A stretch of DNA of 64,000 nucleotides from Budorcas taxicolor (GCF_023091745.1 NC_068910.1:46611272-46675271), one strand, 5' to 3'; shown: positions 1 to 11,682, counted from the stretch's first letter. Numbers and translations are program-made. Notes: generated by a model not told the origin, from the letters alone.

Positions 1-83
1 TGCTAAGTCACTTCAGTAGGATCCAACTCTCTGTGACCCTATGGACTGTAGCCTGCCAGTCTCCTCTGTCCATGGGATTCTCC
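1..83 (-). mobile_element. Bov-A type SINE, 3' part, cut by window edge
   Basis: The first 83 bases match the reverse complement of the Bov-A SINE 3' body (gtcacttcag, ggactgtagcc, ctctgtccatgggattctcc). The tRNA-like head is absent and the copy is cut by the window start. These are non-coding, LINE-mobilised ruminant elements. Confidence 0.85.
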
Positions 84-219
84 ATAGTAAAACCAAATAC
101 TTTCCAGTAATAGGAGCAAAGCCAGTCTACATTAGTAAAAGGTTTGACTTATTGACTGTTTTGAAAAGAGACTTTGTAATTTTTCTAAAGTAGTATTTTT
201 CAAATTATAAAAGTAACAC

Positions 220-702
220 ACAGTTTGCACATGAAGTTCATAGCAGCATTGTTGGTAATAGCCAAAAAGTGGGAACAACCTGAGTGTCTATCCTCTGATG
301 AATGGATAAATGAATGTGATAGATCCATGCAATGAAATATTATTCACCCATGAAAAGGAATGAAATACTAATACAAACTACCACGTAGATGAACCCTGAA
401 AACATTTTGCCAAGTAAGAGAAGTTAGATGGAAAATGCCACACACTGTATGATTTCCGTTTTTGTGAAATACCAGAATAGACTAATCCAAAGAGAGAGAA
501 ATGTTGGTGTTTGCCAGGGGCAGGAGAGAACAGGGAATGGAGAGTGACTGCTAATGGATATGGGGTTTCGAAAGGAATGATGAAGGTGTTCTAAAATCAA
601 TCATGGTGATGTTGATACACCTTTGTGACTGTACTAGAAACCACCAAGTTGTATACTTTAAAATGGTGAATTTTATGATATGTGAAACTGTGATAAAAAA
701 TT
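220..702 (+). mobile_element. Old L1 LINE, ORF2 end and 3' UTR
   Basis: The stretch reads like the end of an ancient mammalian L1. It has the 'catagcagcattgttggtaatagcc' type ORF2 tail (positions 239-264), then the 3' UTR with 'gtatactttaaaatggtgaa' near 652-671 and an A-rich end at about 694-702. Many substitutions indicate an old L1M-like copy. No ORF survives. Confidence 0.8.
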
Positions 703-2146
703 GCAGTATCACAGAAAGGGACTTTGACTTGGGAAATACATAACAGTAAAAAAGAAAATAAGGGCATCCTTAAACTTACCCATACATTACCGTAGTTGAT
801 GTTAAAGATACATATGTGTATGTGTGTACACATATGCACATAAACATACGTATATATGGACATACATTTCTAAACAAGCTGAGATTTTAAATTACAACAG
901 GGAGAAAATTCATGTGTTTACCTTGATTGCCTCTGCAAATCATTGAAGTGATCAAAATAAGTATAAAATTAAGTGGAAACACAATCAGTCTCCCTGGAAA
1001 CAAGGTAAGGTCTCAGTAATAGATGCCTAATTTGGGAAGTTTCTAGAAGACACAGTTAATTAACAGAAAAAGTATTCAGAATTTAGGAGACCAAAGCCCA
1101 CCATGGGGAAAGAAGCAGGAATACGGAGATGCTCTGGGAGAATTCCAGGCTCAGGAAAAGCAGCGGCGCAGAGGAAGGGCAGGGCCCAGACCCAAGCCCC
1201 GCCTCGGAGCTGCTCATCACAGGATCTTCCCCAGGCTGCCCTGTGTGGTGTGCACACCAGCAACGGGCTTCCAGGCCGGACTGCCCTGGCCTCTCTTTTT
1301 GGCTGCCCTCCACCAGAGTTGGATGCTCCTCTCAGGTTACGTCTTCATTCCTGTCTCTCTCACCCACCCCATGGCAAGGCTGCCCGCAGCTTTCCGCAGC
1401 ATCCTTCAGGAGCAGATCTCCCAAGGAACTCAAAGTGAGCTCTCTTAAAAATTCCTGAGGGCCCAGCAGTCACTCATGAGGTCTTCATTTATGAAGACAG
1501 ACAGACAAAGAAGAATCGCTGGACATTTGAGGGGAGTCTTTGGCTCAAGAATGACCCCAGGTGAATCTGACGAGCCAGTGGCCACAGAGGGGAAAATATA
1601 TATAAGAAAGAAGACTTTTAAAAAATTCTAATTGCTATTCTCACAAAGACTTCAAAGACTATTGCATCCATAAAACAAAAACATGACTTTCAAATTTTAA
1701 AACCCAGTAGAGGGATTGAATAACAGAATAAACTCTGACAAAAAGCCAAGTGAATTATTTATGAAACCAACTTGAAGAGTTCTTTGTGCGCACAGAGTGA
1801 GGGAAATGTTCAGAATTGTGGACAGGTCCAGGAAGCCCCACAGCTCTTCATGGGAGTGGTGTTTAGTAGGTCTAAGGATCTACCCACCTTCAGTACCCTC
1901 CTGGCACAGAGGACAGGATGGGACACTCAGCTATAGTGTGGGGATGGTTTCCCCACACGTTTAGAGGACAGCAGTTTGCTTCTAGGGCCTATGCATAAGT
2001 GTATATTTATTTCCTTCTTTTCTCTCTTAAATGAGGCAAGTGTTACTGTTTGCCATGAAGTGAAGATGTGTTCACTCGTGACAGGCCCTGATAAAAGTCA
2101 AACAGATTTTCCAAAACAGATACTGAGATGACTCAGCAGAGGGCAC
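703..2146. other. Unique non-coding stretch
   Basis: I see no recognised repeat or gene here. Small alternating purine/pyrimidine tracts (tgtgtgtaca, cacatatgcaca) lie at about 815-850. The 1,100-1,450 part is GC-richer and carries short overlapping ORFs on both strands, none with recognisable protein features. Confidence 0.5.
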
Positions 2147-3612
2147 TTTTTAAAACTGAAGTGTAGCTGGTAAACAGTGTTATATAAGTATTGCACAGGT
2201 GTACAGTACAGTGACCCATCATTTTAAAGGTTATGCTCCATTTATAGTTATTTTAAAGTATTGGCTATATTCCCTGTAGTTGTAAGCACCTCCTTGTAGC
2301 TTGTTTTATACATCATGGGATGTACCCCTTACTCCCCTGCCCCTCCCCTCTTCCCACTGGCAACGGCTGTTTCTTTCTCTATATCTGTGAGTCTTGTTTC
2401 TTTTTTGCTCCATTCACTAGGTTGTTGTATTTTTTAGATTCCACATGTAAGTGGTATCATACAGTATTTGTCTTTGACTTATTTCACAATGTAATATCTT
2501 ACATATCCATCCATGTTGCAAATGGCAAAATTTCATCCTTTTTCTTTTTACAGCTGAGTGATATTCCATTGTGTGTGTGTATGTATCACATCTTTATCCA
2601 TTTTTCTGTTGATGAACACTTAGATTGCTTCCATACCTTGGCAATTGTAAATAATGCTGCTATGAACAATGGGGTGCATGTGTCTTTACCAATTAGTGCC
2701 TTGGAATTTTTTTTTAATATATACCCCAGAGCAGAATTGCTGGATCCTGTGGTAGTTCTATTTTTAGCTCTTTTGAGAAAACTCCATACTGTTTTCCACA
2801 GTGACTGCACCAATTTGCATTCTCACCAACCGTGTATGAGGGTTTCCTTTTCTCTGTATCCTCGGCAACATTTGTTATTTGTGGTCTTTTTGATCTCCTT
2901 GTTTGGGTTTGCATTTCCCGGATAATTGGAGGTTTTGAGCTGCTTTTCATGTGCCTCTTAGCCATCCGCATGTCCTCTTTGGAAAAATGTCTATTCAGGT
3001 CTTCTGCCCATTTTTAAAACCAGGTTGCTTGTGTTTCGGATGTTGAGATGTATGAACCGTTTATGTATTTTTGAGAATTAACACCTTATTGGTCATGTGT
3101 GTCCATGTGTTGAGTCGCCGAGTCATGTCTGACTCTTTGTGACCTCATGGACTGCGGCACGCCAGGCCTGCCTGTCCCTCACCATCTCCTGGAGTTTGCC
3201 CATGTTTGTATCCATTGAATCAGTGATGCTGTCCAACAACCATCTCATCCTCTGTTGCCCTCCTCTCCTCTTGCCCTCAATCTTTCCCAGCATCAGGGTC
3301 TTTTCCAGTGAGTTGGCTGTTCGAATCAGGTGGCCAAAGTCTTGAAGCTTCAGTGTCAGTCCTTCCAATGAGCTGATTTCCTTTAGGATGGACTGGCTTG
3401 ATCTCCTTGCTGTTCAAGGGACTCTCGAGTCTTCTCCAGCACCACAGTTCAAAACATCAGTTATTCTCGGCTCTCTGCCTTCTTTATGGTCATGTCATCT
3501 GCAGCTATTTTCTCCTGTACAGTAGGTTGTCTTTTTATTTTGTCAATGGCTTTCTTTGCTGTGCAAAAAGCTTTTAAGTTTAATTGGGTCCCATTTGTTT
3601 ATTTTGAAAAAG
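2147..3612 (-). mobile_element. Old L1 LINE, minus strand, interrupted by BovB tail
   Basis: Reverse-strand L1 running from the 3' UTR (2147, 'aaactgaagtgtagctgg') through the ORF2 C-terminal part. It is recognisable from the complements of 'atggtatcatac', 'gatattccattgtgtg' and 'attctcaccaac'. The reading frame is broken into short ORFs. L1 sequence stops at about 3098, resumes at 3489 and continues to about 3612, so the piece between is a later insertion. Confidence 0.85.
3099..3488 (-). mobile_element. BovB (RTE) LINE 3' end, 5'-truncated, inserted in L1
   Basis: The sequence is the reverse complement of the BovB 3' end, including the last codons of its reverse-transcriptase ORF (a minus-strand ORF at 3123-3368 with KIEGKRRGGQQRMRWL) and the Bov-A-like tail. 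It splits an L1 cleanly. The 8-mer ggtcatgt flanks it at 3091-3098 and 3489-3496, which fits a target-site duplication. Confidence 0.85.
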
Positions 3613-3712
3613 CACTTTGGGAATCAGAATTGTGTCTAGTGAAAACACTCAAGAGGTGCCATCTTGGTGATAGCTTGCTGGTGTGTGGTGTTGACAGGAT
3701 CTCCAGCCCATT

Positions 3713-3865
3713 GCTACTCAGAACATGATCCCAGACCTTCAGCAGTTTCATTACCTGGAAGCTTATTTGAAATGCAGAATCTCAGACCCCACCCTGTGCC
3801 TGTTAAATCCGAGTTTGCACTTTTAACGTGGTCCCCAAGGAGTTTTAGAGGTGATACTTACATGG
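3713..3865 (-). mobile_element. MER5A-like non-autonomous hAT element
   Basis: The block with 'cctggaagcttatttgaaatg' to 'caaggagttttagaggtga' matches the reverse complement of the MER5A pattern, an old hAT-Charlie MITE whose hallmark is a 'catcacctggnanctt...aatgcanantctc' core. It is strongly diverged. Family assignment is from memory. Confidence 0.55.
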
Positions 3866-4464
3866 TCTAGACATGACTTCTGAAAATCCAGAATGGGTAG
3901 TTAACAGAACCGTAAACACAATTTGAGTCTGAGAGACTCCCTTTTCAGAATCTGGTCTGTCTGTGCCAATTCCGAACTTTGGGTTATGCTTGCTGAGAAG
4001 GGGATTGGAACTCTTAATTCCTGCCTGTCTGTTTCTGGAAGACCGGCTGACAGATCTTTTTTAATTTCTGTTATATTTGAAGGTGATAATGACATTCAAA
4101 ACTGACTCAACTGTTTAGGGTTTCTGTCTCTAAACACTGTTTTATCTAGTAAAGAATTCACAAGGGAAGAGGCTCTGAGCAGCACTAGAAGGGAAATATC
4201 AGGAAGAGAATACTGGTTAAAGAGCGCTGTGAAACAGGCTAGCAGAAAGTAGGATAGTTGTTTTATCTGCTAACATGGTCGTATCTGCCTGCTCACCCAT
4301 CAGTAATGCAGTAACAAGGACAGAGGGCCCAGCCTGGGGTCTGGCAGAGGTCAGGGGCTCAGCAGTCCTGCTGTGCCATCAGTTCAGGCGCAGAGACTGG
4401 CCTGTGGGGATGGGGGAGTGTCGAGTGAGCCCTTTTAGACAGTCACACCCCAGTGGCTGGCTTA

Positions 4465-4655
4465 AGGGAAGACACTGGAGCCTAGATAGCAGGTTCAGAC
4501 CTTACTCTGACATTTATCTGCTGTGTGTCCTTGGACAAATCCTGTAACATCTCAAAGCCGAGTGCTGACTTACCTGTTACCGTCCTTAAATGAGGATTAC
4601 CAGGGATAGTTTTGCATGAAGTTTATCATAGTGCACTGAATCCCTTGTCACAGCC
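4465..4655 (+). mobile_element. MIR SINE
   Basis: A decayed MIR core is visible: an 'actggagcctagatagcaggttcag' head, 'cattatctgctgtgtgtcctt'-like core, then 'aacatctcaaagcc' and 'ttaaatgaggattacc'. MIR is an ancient mammal-wide tRNA-derived SINE. Confidence 0.6.
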
Positions 4656-4689
4656 CAGAGAAAGCCGTGGATAAAAGACATGCCTACAG

Positions 4690-5440
4690 GTGCACACACA
4701 CACAGATATATATTTTGGAAACAGCAAGTATCTTTGTAAATATCCAGCACCCAGACATACGTGCCTACCATATTCTACACTTACATCCTTCTTCTTTGCT
4801 CAGTCAAGGCTATGTCTGTCTGAGAACGCACATCCTTCTTGTCAGGGACCCACACCTTCTGCCAAGGTCTCCAGCAGCAGCCAAATCCAAACATACTCTG
4901 CAGGATGCCCGTGTTTTTATTGCCTGCCTCTGCAAGAGCCTGGGGCTCTGAAGTCAGTGTCCCTGCAGCCACAGTCAGATGCGAGGGGGCAGCCCAGGCC
5001 CAGCAGCCTCCCAGCCCTGGGTGGGGTGGGGGAGTCTCTGCTGCCTGCTTCCCCACCTCAGGGCCCGGCCTCTCTGTGTCTCGCCCCAGAGTGCACGGAG
5101 CAGTCAGCGGGGCCGCTCATGACTTATGCATGAAGCTGCTCCCATCTGGCCTCCCTCAAGGTCTTGACCCTTCCCGGGCCCCTCCCTGCTGCTGACACAT
5201 AATCCCCGGCCGCTGGGGAAGCTGAGGCCCACGGCCAATTACTGTGAGCACCTCCGTGTGCCCCCCAAGGAGCTCCTTGTTCCTTGTTAGGCTTAATTGC
5301 GAGGCCGCTGAGAGCTGGAGCCTCTGGTATCATCTCATCGGTGGCGCCAGGGCATCCTGAGGCCCGATCCTGAGGATGGGCAACAAGGCTCCCAGAGTCC
5401 ACTGCGAGGTGGCACACGGGCTGGCAGCCTCCGTCACCAT
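4690..5440. other. GC-rich unique block with possible regulatory DNA
   Basis: After a short CA tract (4693-4704) and TA tract, the stretch 4,900-5,440 is unique and GC-rich with scattered CpGs. It contains TAATCCCC at 5200-5207, 'gccaattactg' near 5233 and 'ggcttaattgcgag' near 5290, motifs of the homeodomain kind. Overlapping ORFs on both strands show no protein signature. Regulatory function is an inference only. Confidence 0.3.
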
Positions 5441-5673
5441 GACAAAGGCCTGAGGGTGGTGACTAGTGTCAGGGCCACAGCTGCAGCACCCTACACAGGA
5501 GGCCCATCACCGCCCAGAAACCTCAGCCAGAGTCAGGCTTCGTCTTCCTGAGCTCCTGAGCCATAGTGAAGCTGGAGTGCTCACTGCTGCTAAGTGTGGG
5601 ACCCTCTGGTTAGCGTCACTCTTAGGTGACTCCAAAGACTAGGAGACAGTTTTCTTCAAAGTTACTGTCTTGA

Positions 5674-5885
5674 AGAAAGTGAAAGTCAGTCAGTCATGCC
5701 CAACTCTTTGCAACCCCATGGACTATAGCCCGCCAGGCTCCTCTGTCCATGGAATTCTCCAGGCAAGAATACGGGAGTAGGTAACCATTCCCTTCTCCAG
5801 GGGATCTTCTCGACCCAGGGATTGAACCCAGGTCTCCTGCATTGCAGGCAGATTCTTTACCATCTGAGCCACCAGGGAAGTTCTT
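5674..5885 (-). mobile_element. Bov-tA SINE with 13-bp TSD
   Basis: Essentially full-length Bov-tA in reverse orientation, from the Bov-A tail (5685 onward) to the tRNA-derived head complement 'gagccaccagggaag' (5867-5881). It is flanked by a perfect 13-bp direct repeat gttactgtcttga at 5661-5673 and 5886-5898, the target-site duplication of LINE-mediated insertion. Confidence 0.95.
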
Positions 5886-6011
5886 GTTACTGTCTTGACC
5901 ACCCTCTGAATAATGATACAGAAGCCAACGTTGTATTGGGTGTTTTCTCAGCTGACCACTAAGCTGAGTCGTTGACCTGGCCAAAGTTAGAGCCACCCTT
6001 GGAGGGGAGGT

Positions 6012-6100
6012 AGCAATACTGTATTTTCCCCAGGTGAGAAAACAGGCACAGGAAGCCAGCTGAGTACATGGGACATCCAGGATTTGAATCCAGATTTAAC
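6012..6100 (-). mobile_element. MIR fragment
   Basis: The run 'ggtgagaaaacaggcacagg' followed by 'ggatttgaatccaga' matches the reverse complement of a MIR core (gaggaaactgaggcacag ... ggatttgaacccag). It is short and diverged. Confidence 0.45.
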
Positions 6101-6395
6101 TTAACATCTTAACTGTCATGAGTAGTGTCTATTGTATCATACTTATTCCAAATAAGGAAGAAATTGTACACCTTAAATGTTTAAGGTGGTATATTGTATG
6201 TTATGTGTATTTTAATCACCATTTTTAAAAAGTAAAAAGGAAGATTTGGCAAAATCCTCCAGAAACCTTTTATAAATCTGTGGCTGATGTGAGTGTCTCA
6301 CTGATCTTGCTGTTTTATCAGTAGCCTGAATATGTCAGTCTCTAATTCAATCACAAATTCTAACTCTATTTTTTTCTCTTAAAATTGCCTTTTCT

Positions 6396-6410
6396 CAAAA
6401 AAAAAAAAAA
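6396..6410. repeat. A homopolymer
   Basis: A run of about 14 adenines inside otherwise unique sequence. No retroelement body was recognised directly upstream, so it is treated as a simple repeat. Confidence 0.7.
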
Positions 6411-6743
6411 GTACTCATCTCAGAGGAAAACCCCAGCCTTTCCCTCACCTGCGAGGCCCCCAAGATCTGGCTGCTCCACGCCTGACGCATCTCAGCACAT
6501 TCCGGGCTGCTTTTCTTTTTGCTCTTTCCAATCCCGACGCACCTGCTATTCCTCAAGCAACCCAAACCCACATGGCCTTCTGCCTCCTTTTAGGTCTTGA
6601 CTCAGGAATCACCTGGTCAGAGCGGCCTCCCCTGGGTAGCCCCAGTGAGCAAGATGCCACTGAGCCCTCTAACGCCTGACCCAGCTTGCTTTCTCGCCAT
6701 TACACTCGTCGTCTTCATGTGCCTTGTCTGTATGCTTGTTTAT

Positions 6744-7090
6744 TTTCTACCGAGTATCTCCCCCACTAACATATATGAACTATAAGGTCCGCTTTTCACA
6801 CCTTTTCTGTGTCCCTAGATGTATTGGGTGCGTGCACGATCAGTCGTATCTGACTCTTTTTGACCCTGTGGACTGTAGCCCACCAGGCTCTGCTGTCCAT
6901 GGGACTCTCCAGGCAAGAATACTGGGTTACCATTTTCTACTCCAGGGGATCTTCCCAACCCAGGGATTGAACCTGCGTCTCTTGTATCTCCTGCACTGGC
7001 AGGCAGATTCTTCACTACTGCACCCTCTGGGAAGCCCCTAGCACTCAGAATTACACTGGACCTGTGGTTTGTTTGGGTAAATGAATGGTT
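6744..7090 (+). mobile_element. L2 LINE 3' end split by a SINE
   Basis: The left part (to about 6827) reads like the L2 3' end 'actataaggtccgc ... ttttctgtgtccctag'. The right part (from about 7036) carries 'cctagcactcagaa ... gtttgggtaaatgaatgg', the last bases of L2. A Bov-tA sits between them. L2 is an ancient mammalian LINE; the copy is far too short to code. Confidence 0.55.
6828..7035 (-). mobile_element. Bov-tA SINE inserted in L2
   Basis: Reverse-oriented Bov-tA: 'ctgactctttttgaccctg', 'ggactgtagcccaccaggct', then head complement 'gcaggcagattcttcacta' and 'ctgggaagcccc'. The flanks share only 'ccctag', so the target duplication is weak or eroded. Confidence 0.9.
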
Positions 7091-7191
7091 TTTGTAAACT
7101 TTGCACCTGTTCCTCCCTGGACAGACTCAAGCCACAAGCTGTCCTGCAGAGCCCACTCCGTGGTAGATTTGGCCCTGTGGCTAGAGATTGT

Positions 7192-7445
7192 GTAAGAGGC
7201 AGTGTGGTGTAACGACAAACATCACGGGCTCCAGAGCCAAAATAGCTCATTTGAAAACTGGCTCCACTTACTAACCCTGTGACCTCAGGTGGCTTAACCA
7301 GCAGTGTCCTGGTGCCTTCATCTATGATTTGGGATTCTAATAATACTTTCTCCTTGTGTAGAGTTACTGTGAAGATCAGGTGAGTTACTGCTGCAAAAGC
7401 AGTCAGAACAGTGCCCAGCACATGGGAGGTACTCTCTACCTGTCA
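7192..7445 (+). mobile_element. MIR SINE, near full length
   Basis: Clear MIR layout: 'gaggcagtgtggtgtaacg' head, 'gggctccagagcc', 'ccacttactaaccctgtgac' core, then 'ttactgtgaagatcaggtga' and 'gaacagtgcccagcacatgg' tail. Orientation is plus. Confidence 0.8.
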
Positions 7446-9960
7446 GCTTTCTGGTTTTTATTGATATTTATCTTTGGATCTACCGTGACACCTGCTACAG
7501 CAGCCTCAACTAAGTGGGCATTAATTAGATTGACATGTCCCCTGTTGGGGGGACAGCCTAGGCGAGAGTGGGTAGCACATTGGATTGGCAGGCAGCAGAC
7601 TGATCCCCAAGCCACTCCCACTTCCTGACCACGTTCAGCAAATGTGCTGAGCCCTGCTTTGCACCACTCTCTATGCTGGGCATTGGGCAAAGCCATTAGG
7701 AAGCATTCTACTTTGTACCCCACTTCGCAGCCTGCCCGCTTCTTTTTTGCTCCCCCTGGCTTGTCCCTTACTTAGGACTTGTACTCGCCACTTGAAGCTA
7801 CTCCCAAGCTCTTGGTTCTCGTGGGTTTTGCCTGGTTTCGCCTTCCACCCTGACCCTGTCTTCCTTGTGGACCACCTAGACCAGAGGAACATTCTTTTCT
7901 CATAGCTAGCAAAATTAAATCTTTATTTTCTGATTGTACAAATAACATCTGACCTTTAGTCATAATCATTCAAACATTGCAAAAACACCTATGAAAGTTA
8001 AAAATCCCAGAAAGGGGAGTCCAGCTAAACATACTATCCTACAACCGCCCTTTTGCACTGGCTGGTGTGGCTTGGAGGTTTAAATCTGGTTCATCTACAA
8101 TTAATAAATAAGAAGCATATGGTTTCCACTGCTGTGGTCTGGAATACCACTGCGTTCTCGGACTCCGGTGAGTGATTGTATCAGAAAAGAAAGGTCAGAA
8201 TCACTAAGAATTCAAAAGAGAGTATCAAGATAATAGGGCAAACCTGACAATAACAGGTCAGATGCATTCCTGCCAGACAGCTTGAGGCCTGGTCTGTATG
8301 TCAGACACACCCCAGTGCCTGTCACAGCTTCATCTCCTGTTAACAAGGCCTGACGTGTTTAGAGTGATCCTCTTTCCTTTAGCATAGAAATACTATGTGT
8401 AAAATCACAGTAGAACTCATAAACAGTTCAGCACAGAGAACACCAAGGGACAGGACCCCTCCATGGTGGCCTTCAGTAGGGACCCAAATCTAATTCTGAG
8501 AGCCAGGTTAAGAGTGATTTTTAAATAGTACCTGTATAGAAAAATGACTAGTAGTTAAATGCAGTATCCAAGTGTTTATATAAAAGAGGCTGTGAGAGAT
8601 CCTCCAGGCTTGATATCTGCCTTACCGAGAGTATTTGTTCATAAGTTTTCTGTTTTGAATTTGATGACATTTTTGTTTTTAAGCTAGCAGCTTCATTTTA
8701 GCATACCCGGTAATGAAATAAACAAAGTGTGAAATGTGAGACACTGCTAGTTAAACATTTATACCAGCCCTTTCCTGTCATTTCTGGAAACGATTAAAAT
8801 GTAATGTTTTTATATGAAATCATTATAAATTTATAACAAGTCTAATCTGTGGCAACGCACTGTTTCATGGTCTGTGAGTTACTGCTCTAAATTTTGGGTG
8901 GCAGATGCTTTCCCTAAGAGAGACAGGGCTGGGATGAGTAGGTCCTCTGATGCAGTGTAGGAATATGTATTCTAATTTACATAAAACATGAGTGCTGATT
9001 ATGCAGTTTGATTTGAGACCTTCTAAAATATTTTTCCCAAACAACAGTCTTGACAATCAGCTCTCTTACAACAAGGAAGTGCTGATTGATTGTGAATATT
9101 TCCCTGAAGACTTTCTACCCCCAATATCTCTATTAAGGATGTATCTGTAGAGATGATAACACACACACACATCACTGAATCTTCAAGATGGGTACAATAA
9201 TTGGGCTGTTCGCAGATGTCAGGTTCTGCAGGACTTTTGCTAAGCCCGAGGGCATTCTTGGGGTTGAAGATGGGGATTCAACTCAGGACTGGACTGGCTC
9301 TCTCTTCCAGGGATAGTGTAGATATGGGTGGTCCAAAAGCTACCATGTTTGGGGGTGTTTGAAGCGTATTAAGAAGCCTTTTCACCTCATAATATCTCTG
9401 CCCTTCAGGGCCTCCCTGAAACTCATCATCATTTCCTAAATTCCACTATGGGTTTCACTAGAGATGTTTCTTTGGGAAATGAGCTCTCATTAATAGGTGT
9501 GCAGTCTTGGAAAAGTGATGTCTTTACCCTCATCACAGTTAGTTCCTTGGGGCAATAGGAGTTTTCTAGCGGCTTTCCAAGGTGACAGGGAGCTGAGAGC
9601 AACTCCTTGAAGAATGTGGAGCGTAATAGGAGCGTGGCAGAGCCTTGGTGCTATGGGGGAAAGGAAAGATGGTGACCCAGATCACCAGAGGTGAGGGATT
9701 CATGAGGAAGGGGTGGGGTCAGCGAGCCATTGTGGGTTTATTTCCACAATATAATGTACAGCAAATGTTTACCTGTACAAGAGAGCATAGTAGTCCTGGC
9801 CTGCAATTGCATGTATCTGTGATTAATACGTTATACTGCGGTAAACACAATTTCTTTGGTGAGCTGGGCTGAACCTGGCTGAGTTTTACTTCTCTGTCTC
9901 AAAGTGAGGCCCTTGTTTGCTGAGCTTCTAGGACCCTTTTACAGGCTGGCCTCTGTCACG
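7446..9960. other. Mostly unique non-coding stretch
   Basis: No gene recognised. 7628-7700 has weak L2-like text ('ttcagcaaatgtgctgagcc'), and a short CA tract occurs at 9160-9169. Short ORFs on both strands lack recognisable domains. The remainder is unassigned unique sequence, AT-richer at 8,500-9,060. Confidence 0.45.
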
Positions 9961-10075
9961 CTCCTTTCTGGTTCCCTCCTTTTAAAAGCAGATAAAGTTT
10001 CAATAGAAGAGCACACAATAGATTGTGTCTTGACCTCAAAGAGCTCCCAGTCTTAACAGTCAGGAGGCCTGTTAC
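9961..10075. repeat. Copy 1 of a ~110-bp repeated segment
   Basis: This segment ('tctggttccctcc ... gtcttgacctcaaagagctcccagtct ... aggaggcct') recurs at 11294-11402 with small indels. The flanks of the two copies do not match. Part resembles the L2 3' end in reverse ('ccctcaaggagctcacagtct'), so the pair may be two L2-like fragments or a local duplication. Confidence 0.6.
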
Positions 10076-10439
10076 CACACATTGTTTGTGATTAGACAGT
10101 AAAATCAAGAGGAAACTTGAACAGAAATGAGAATTACAAACATGACCCATAAATGGGAGAGCTGGCTGAAAACCATTCTCCATGCACATGCCTCAAATGG
10201 CCAGAGAGGCTGGTTTGTGGTGGATGCAGACCGTGAAGATGGCTGACAGTAAAGCTTGAGAAAGGAGAAGGCCCTGCCAGGTCCCTCAGGCCTTCAGTGA
10301 AAGGGGATTGGTCCTCTTGGTCTCAGAAGGCCCCTGCCCATGAGGTCGTGACCCCAGCACAGGCTGTGCTCATTCGCTGTGGACTGATGGGAGGAGGAGG
10401 GTTATGGGGCACCCACCATGGACTTGCTCTCACGTGCCT

Positions 10440-10720
10440 CACGGCTGGACTACATATCCCAGTGTGCCTTGCGCTCAGGTTCTAGCCAGTGGGGTGTAGG
10501 TAGCACATGTTTGTGGTCTGTGAGTTGGGGCTGCCAAGGAGACAGAGGCGTCTTTTCCACGCTCTCTTTGTTAGCTGGATACCCAGGGCTGTGAGGCAGT
10601 TGAGCCACAAGATGGAAGGCGCATGTGCCTTGGAGGCATCAGGCCACCTTTGAAGCTGGCACCGAGCTGTCTGTTACAGAAGATGATTATGAACTTCCAG
10701 GGTGCTAAGCTCCTGAGATT
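10440..10720 (+). mobile_element. Ancient interspersed repeat, possibly LTR-like
   Basis: 'ggactacatatcccagtgtg', 'ttctagccagtggggtgtag', 'gttgagccacaagatggaag' and 'gccttggaggcatcaggcc' follow the order of a mammal-wide repeat I recall as solo LTR-like. No ORF or retroviral protein is present. Class and family are uncertain. Confidence 0.4.
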
Positions 10721-11293
10721 TAGGTGGAGCCATGGTGGGGACTCTCTGAGAGTTCATCTGGCATTATTTTCATTCATGTAGTAGGTGTTACTCTACAGAA
10801 GTAGGATGGAAAGTTGTTTTACTCTGGTTATGACTGGCTTCATATTAACTTTCTTACTCCAGAATGTTAACCAAATACATCAGTACAGACGCGTGCCTAT
10901 TTCATTGGCTCTCTGAGAGCCTTATCTGGTTTGTACTCAGTAAAGCAGATCAGTGCCTAGTGAGGCCAGACCCTGCTTGTTCACTGGGAACCTGACGTCC
11001 AAAGAGGCTTCCAAGGTGGGGCGGTCCAGGAGAAACGGGTGCCACACTTGGAACTTCACAGAGTAAGCAGGAGACGGGAGGCCTGGGAGAGGTTGAAGTC
11101 AGATGGTGTCCGAGATTCTTTAAGCCCAGAGAAGGCTGCCGGATACTATGAGCCTGGAAGGCAAGTCCAGTTGAAGAAAGGCATAGGGAGGAAAGAGCAG
11201 GAGGCAGATTTCGAGGCCCAAGGGCACCATTCTGACTCATTGGGTGGCAGATGCTACAGATCTGTTTTGCTTGAGATTTGAAAACCATATGCC

Positions 11294-11402
11294 CGCTCTC
11301 TCTGGTTCCCTCCGTTAAAAGCAAATAAGGTACAATAAAAGAGCGCTTTATTGCGTCTTGACCTCAAAGAGCTCCCAGTCTAACAGGCAGGAGGCCTTGT
11401 TA
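11294..11402. repeat. Copy 2 of the ~110-bp repeated segment
   Basis: Partner of the segment at 9961-10075, same orientation, 1.3 kb apart. It shares 'tctggttccctcc', 'aaaagagcg/aagagcac' and a perfect 'gtcttgacctcaaagagctc' core. The unique flanks differ. Confidence 0.6.
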
Positions 11403-11682
11403 AGTGGGTGGGCCTTGTCTGATCTCAGGAGCTTTCTCATTCCCTGTCAAGTCACCTGCCTTCCTCCATGCCACACAGCTTCCTGTTTGGCTTTGGGGCT
11501 CTGCAGAGGCTGGGAACCTAGTCTAAAGGAGGAGGTTAAGCAAAGAGGAGCCAAGTTGCTCTGCTGGGCACATCAAAAGTGTGCTTTTCTGGGAGGGGAG
11601 TTTACCATGGTGTTAAGTGCTTTTGGCTTCCTCTTTGTGTCTGGAGAGTCCTGAGCCTGGAATCAGAGCCTGAGGAGAGCGA

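Noticed and set aside
1103..1458. Overlapping ORFs of 109-111 codons
   Set aside because: Three frames and the opposite strand are all open in the same GC-rich stretch, the sign of compositional openness rather than coding.
2320..2925. 201-codon plus-strand ORF
   Set aside because: It is the antisense of an old minus-strand L1 ORF2 and 3' UTR.
4690..5133. 147-codon ORF over the GC-rich block
   Set aside because: Starts in a CA repeat, low-complexity composition, competing ORFs in other frames, no homology recognised.
7038..7421. 127-codon minus-strand ORF
   Set aside because: Lies over a MIR and the L2/SINE junction; no domain recognised.
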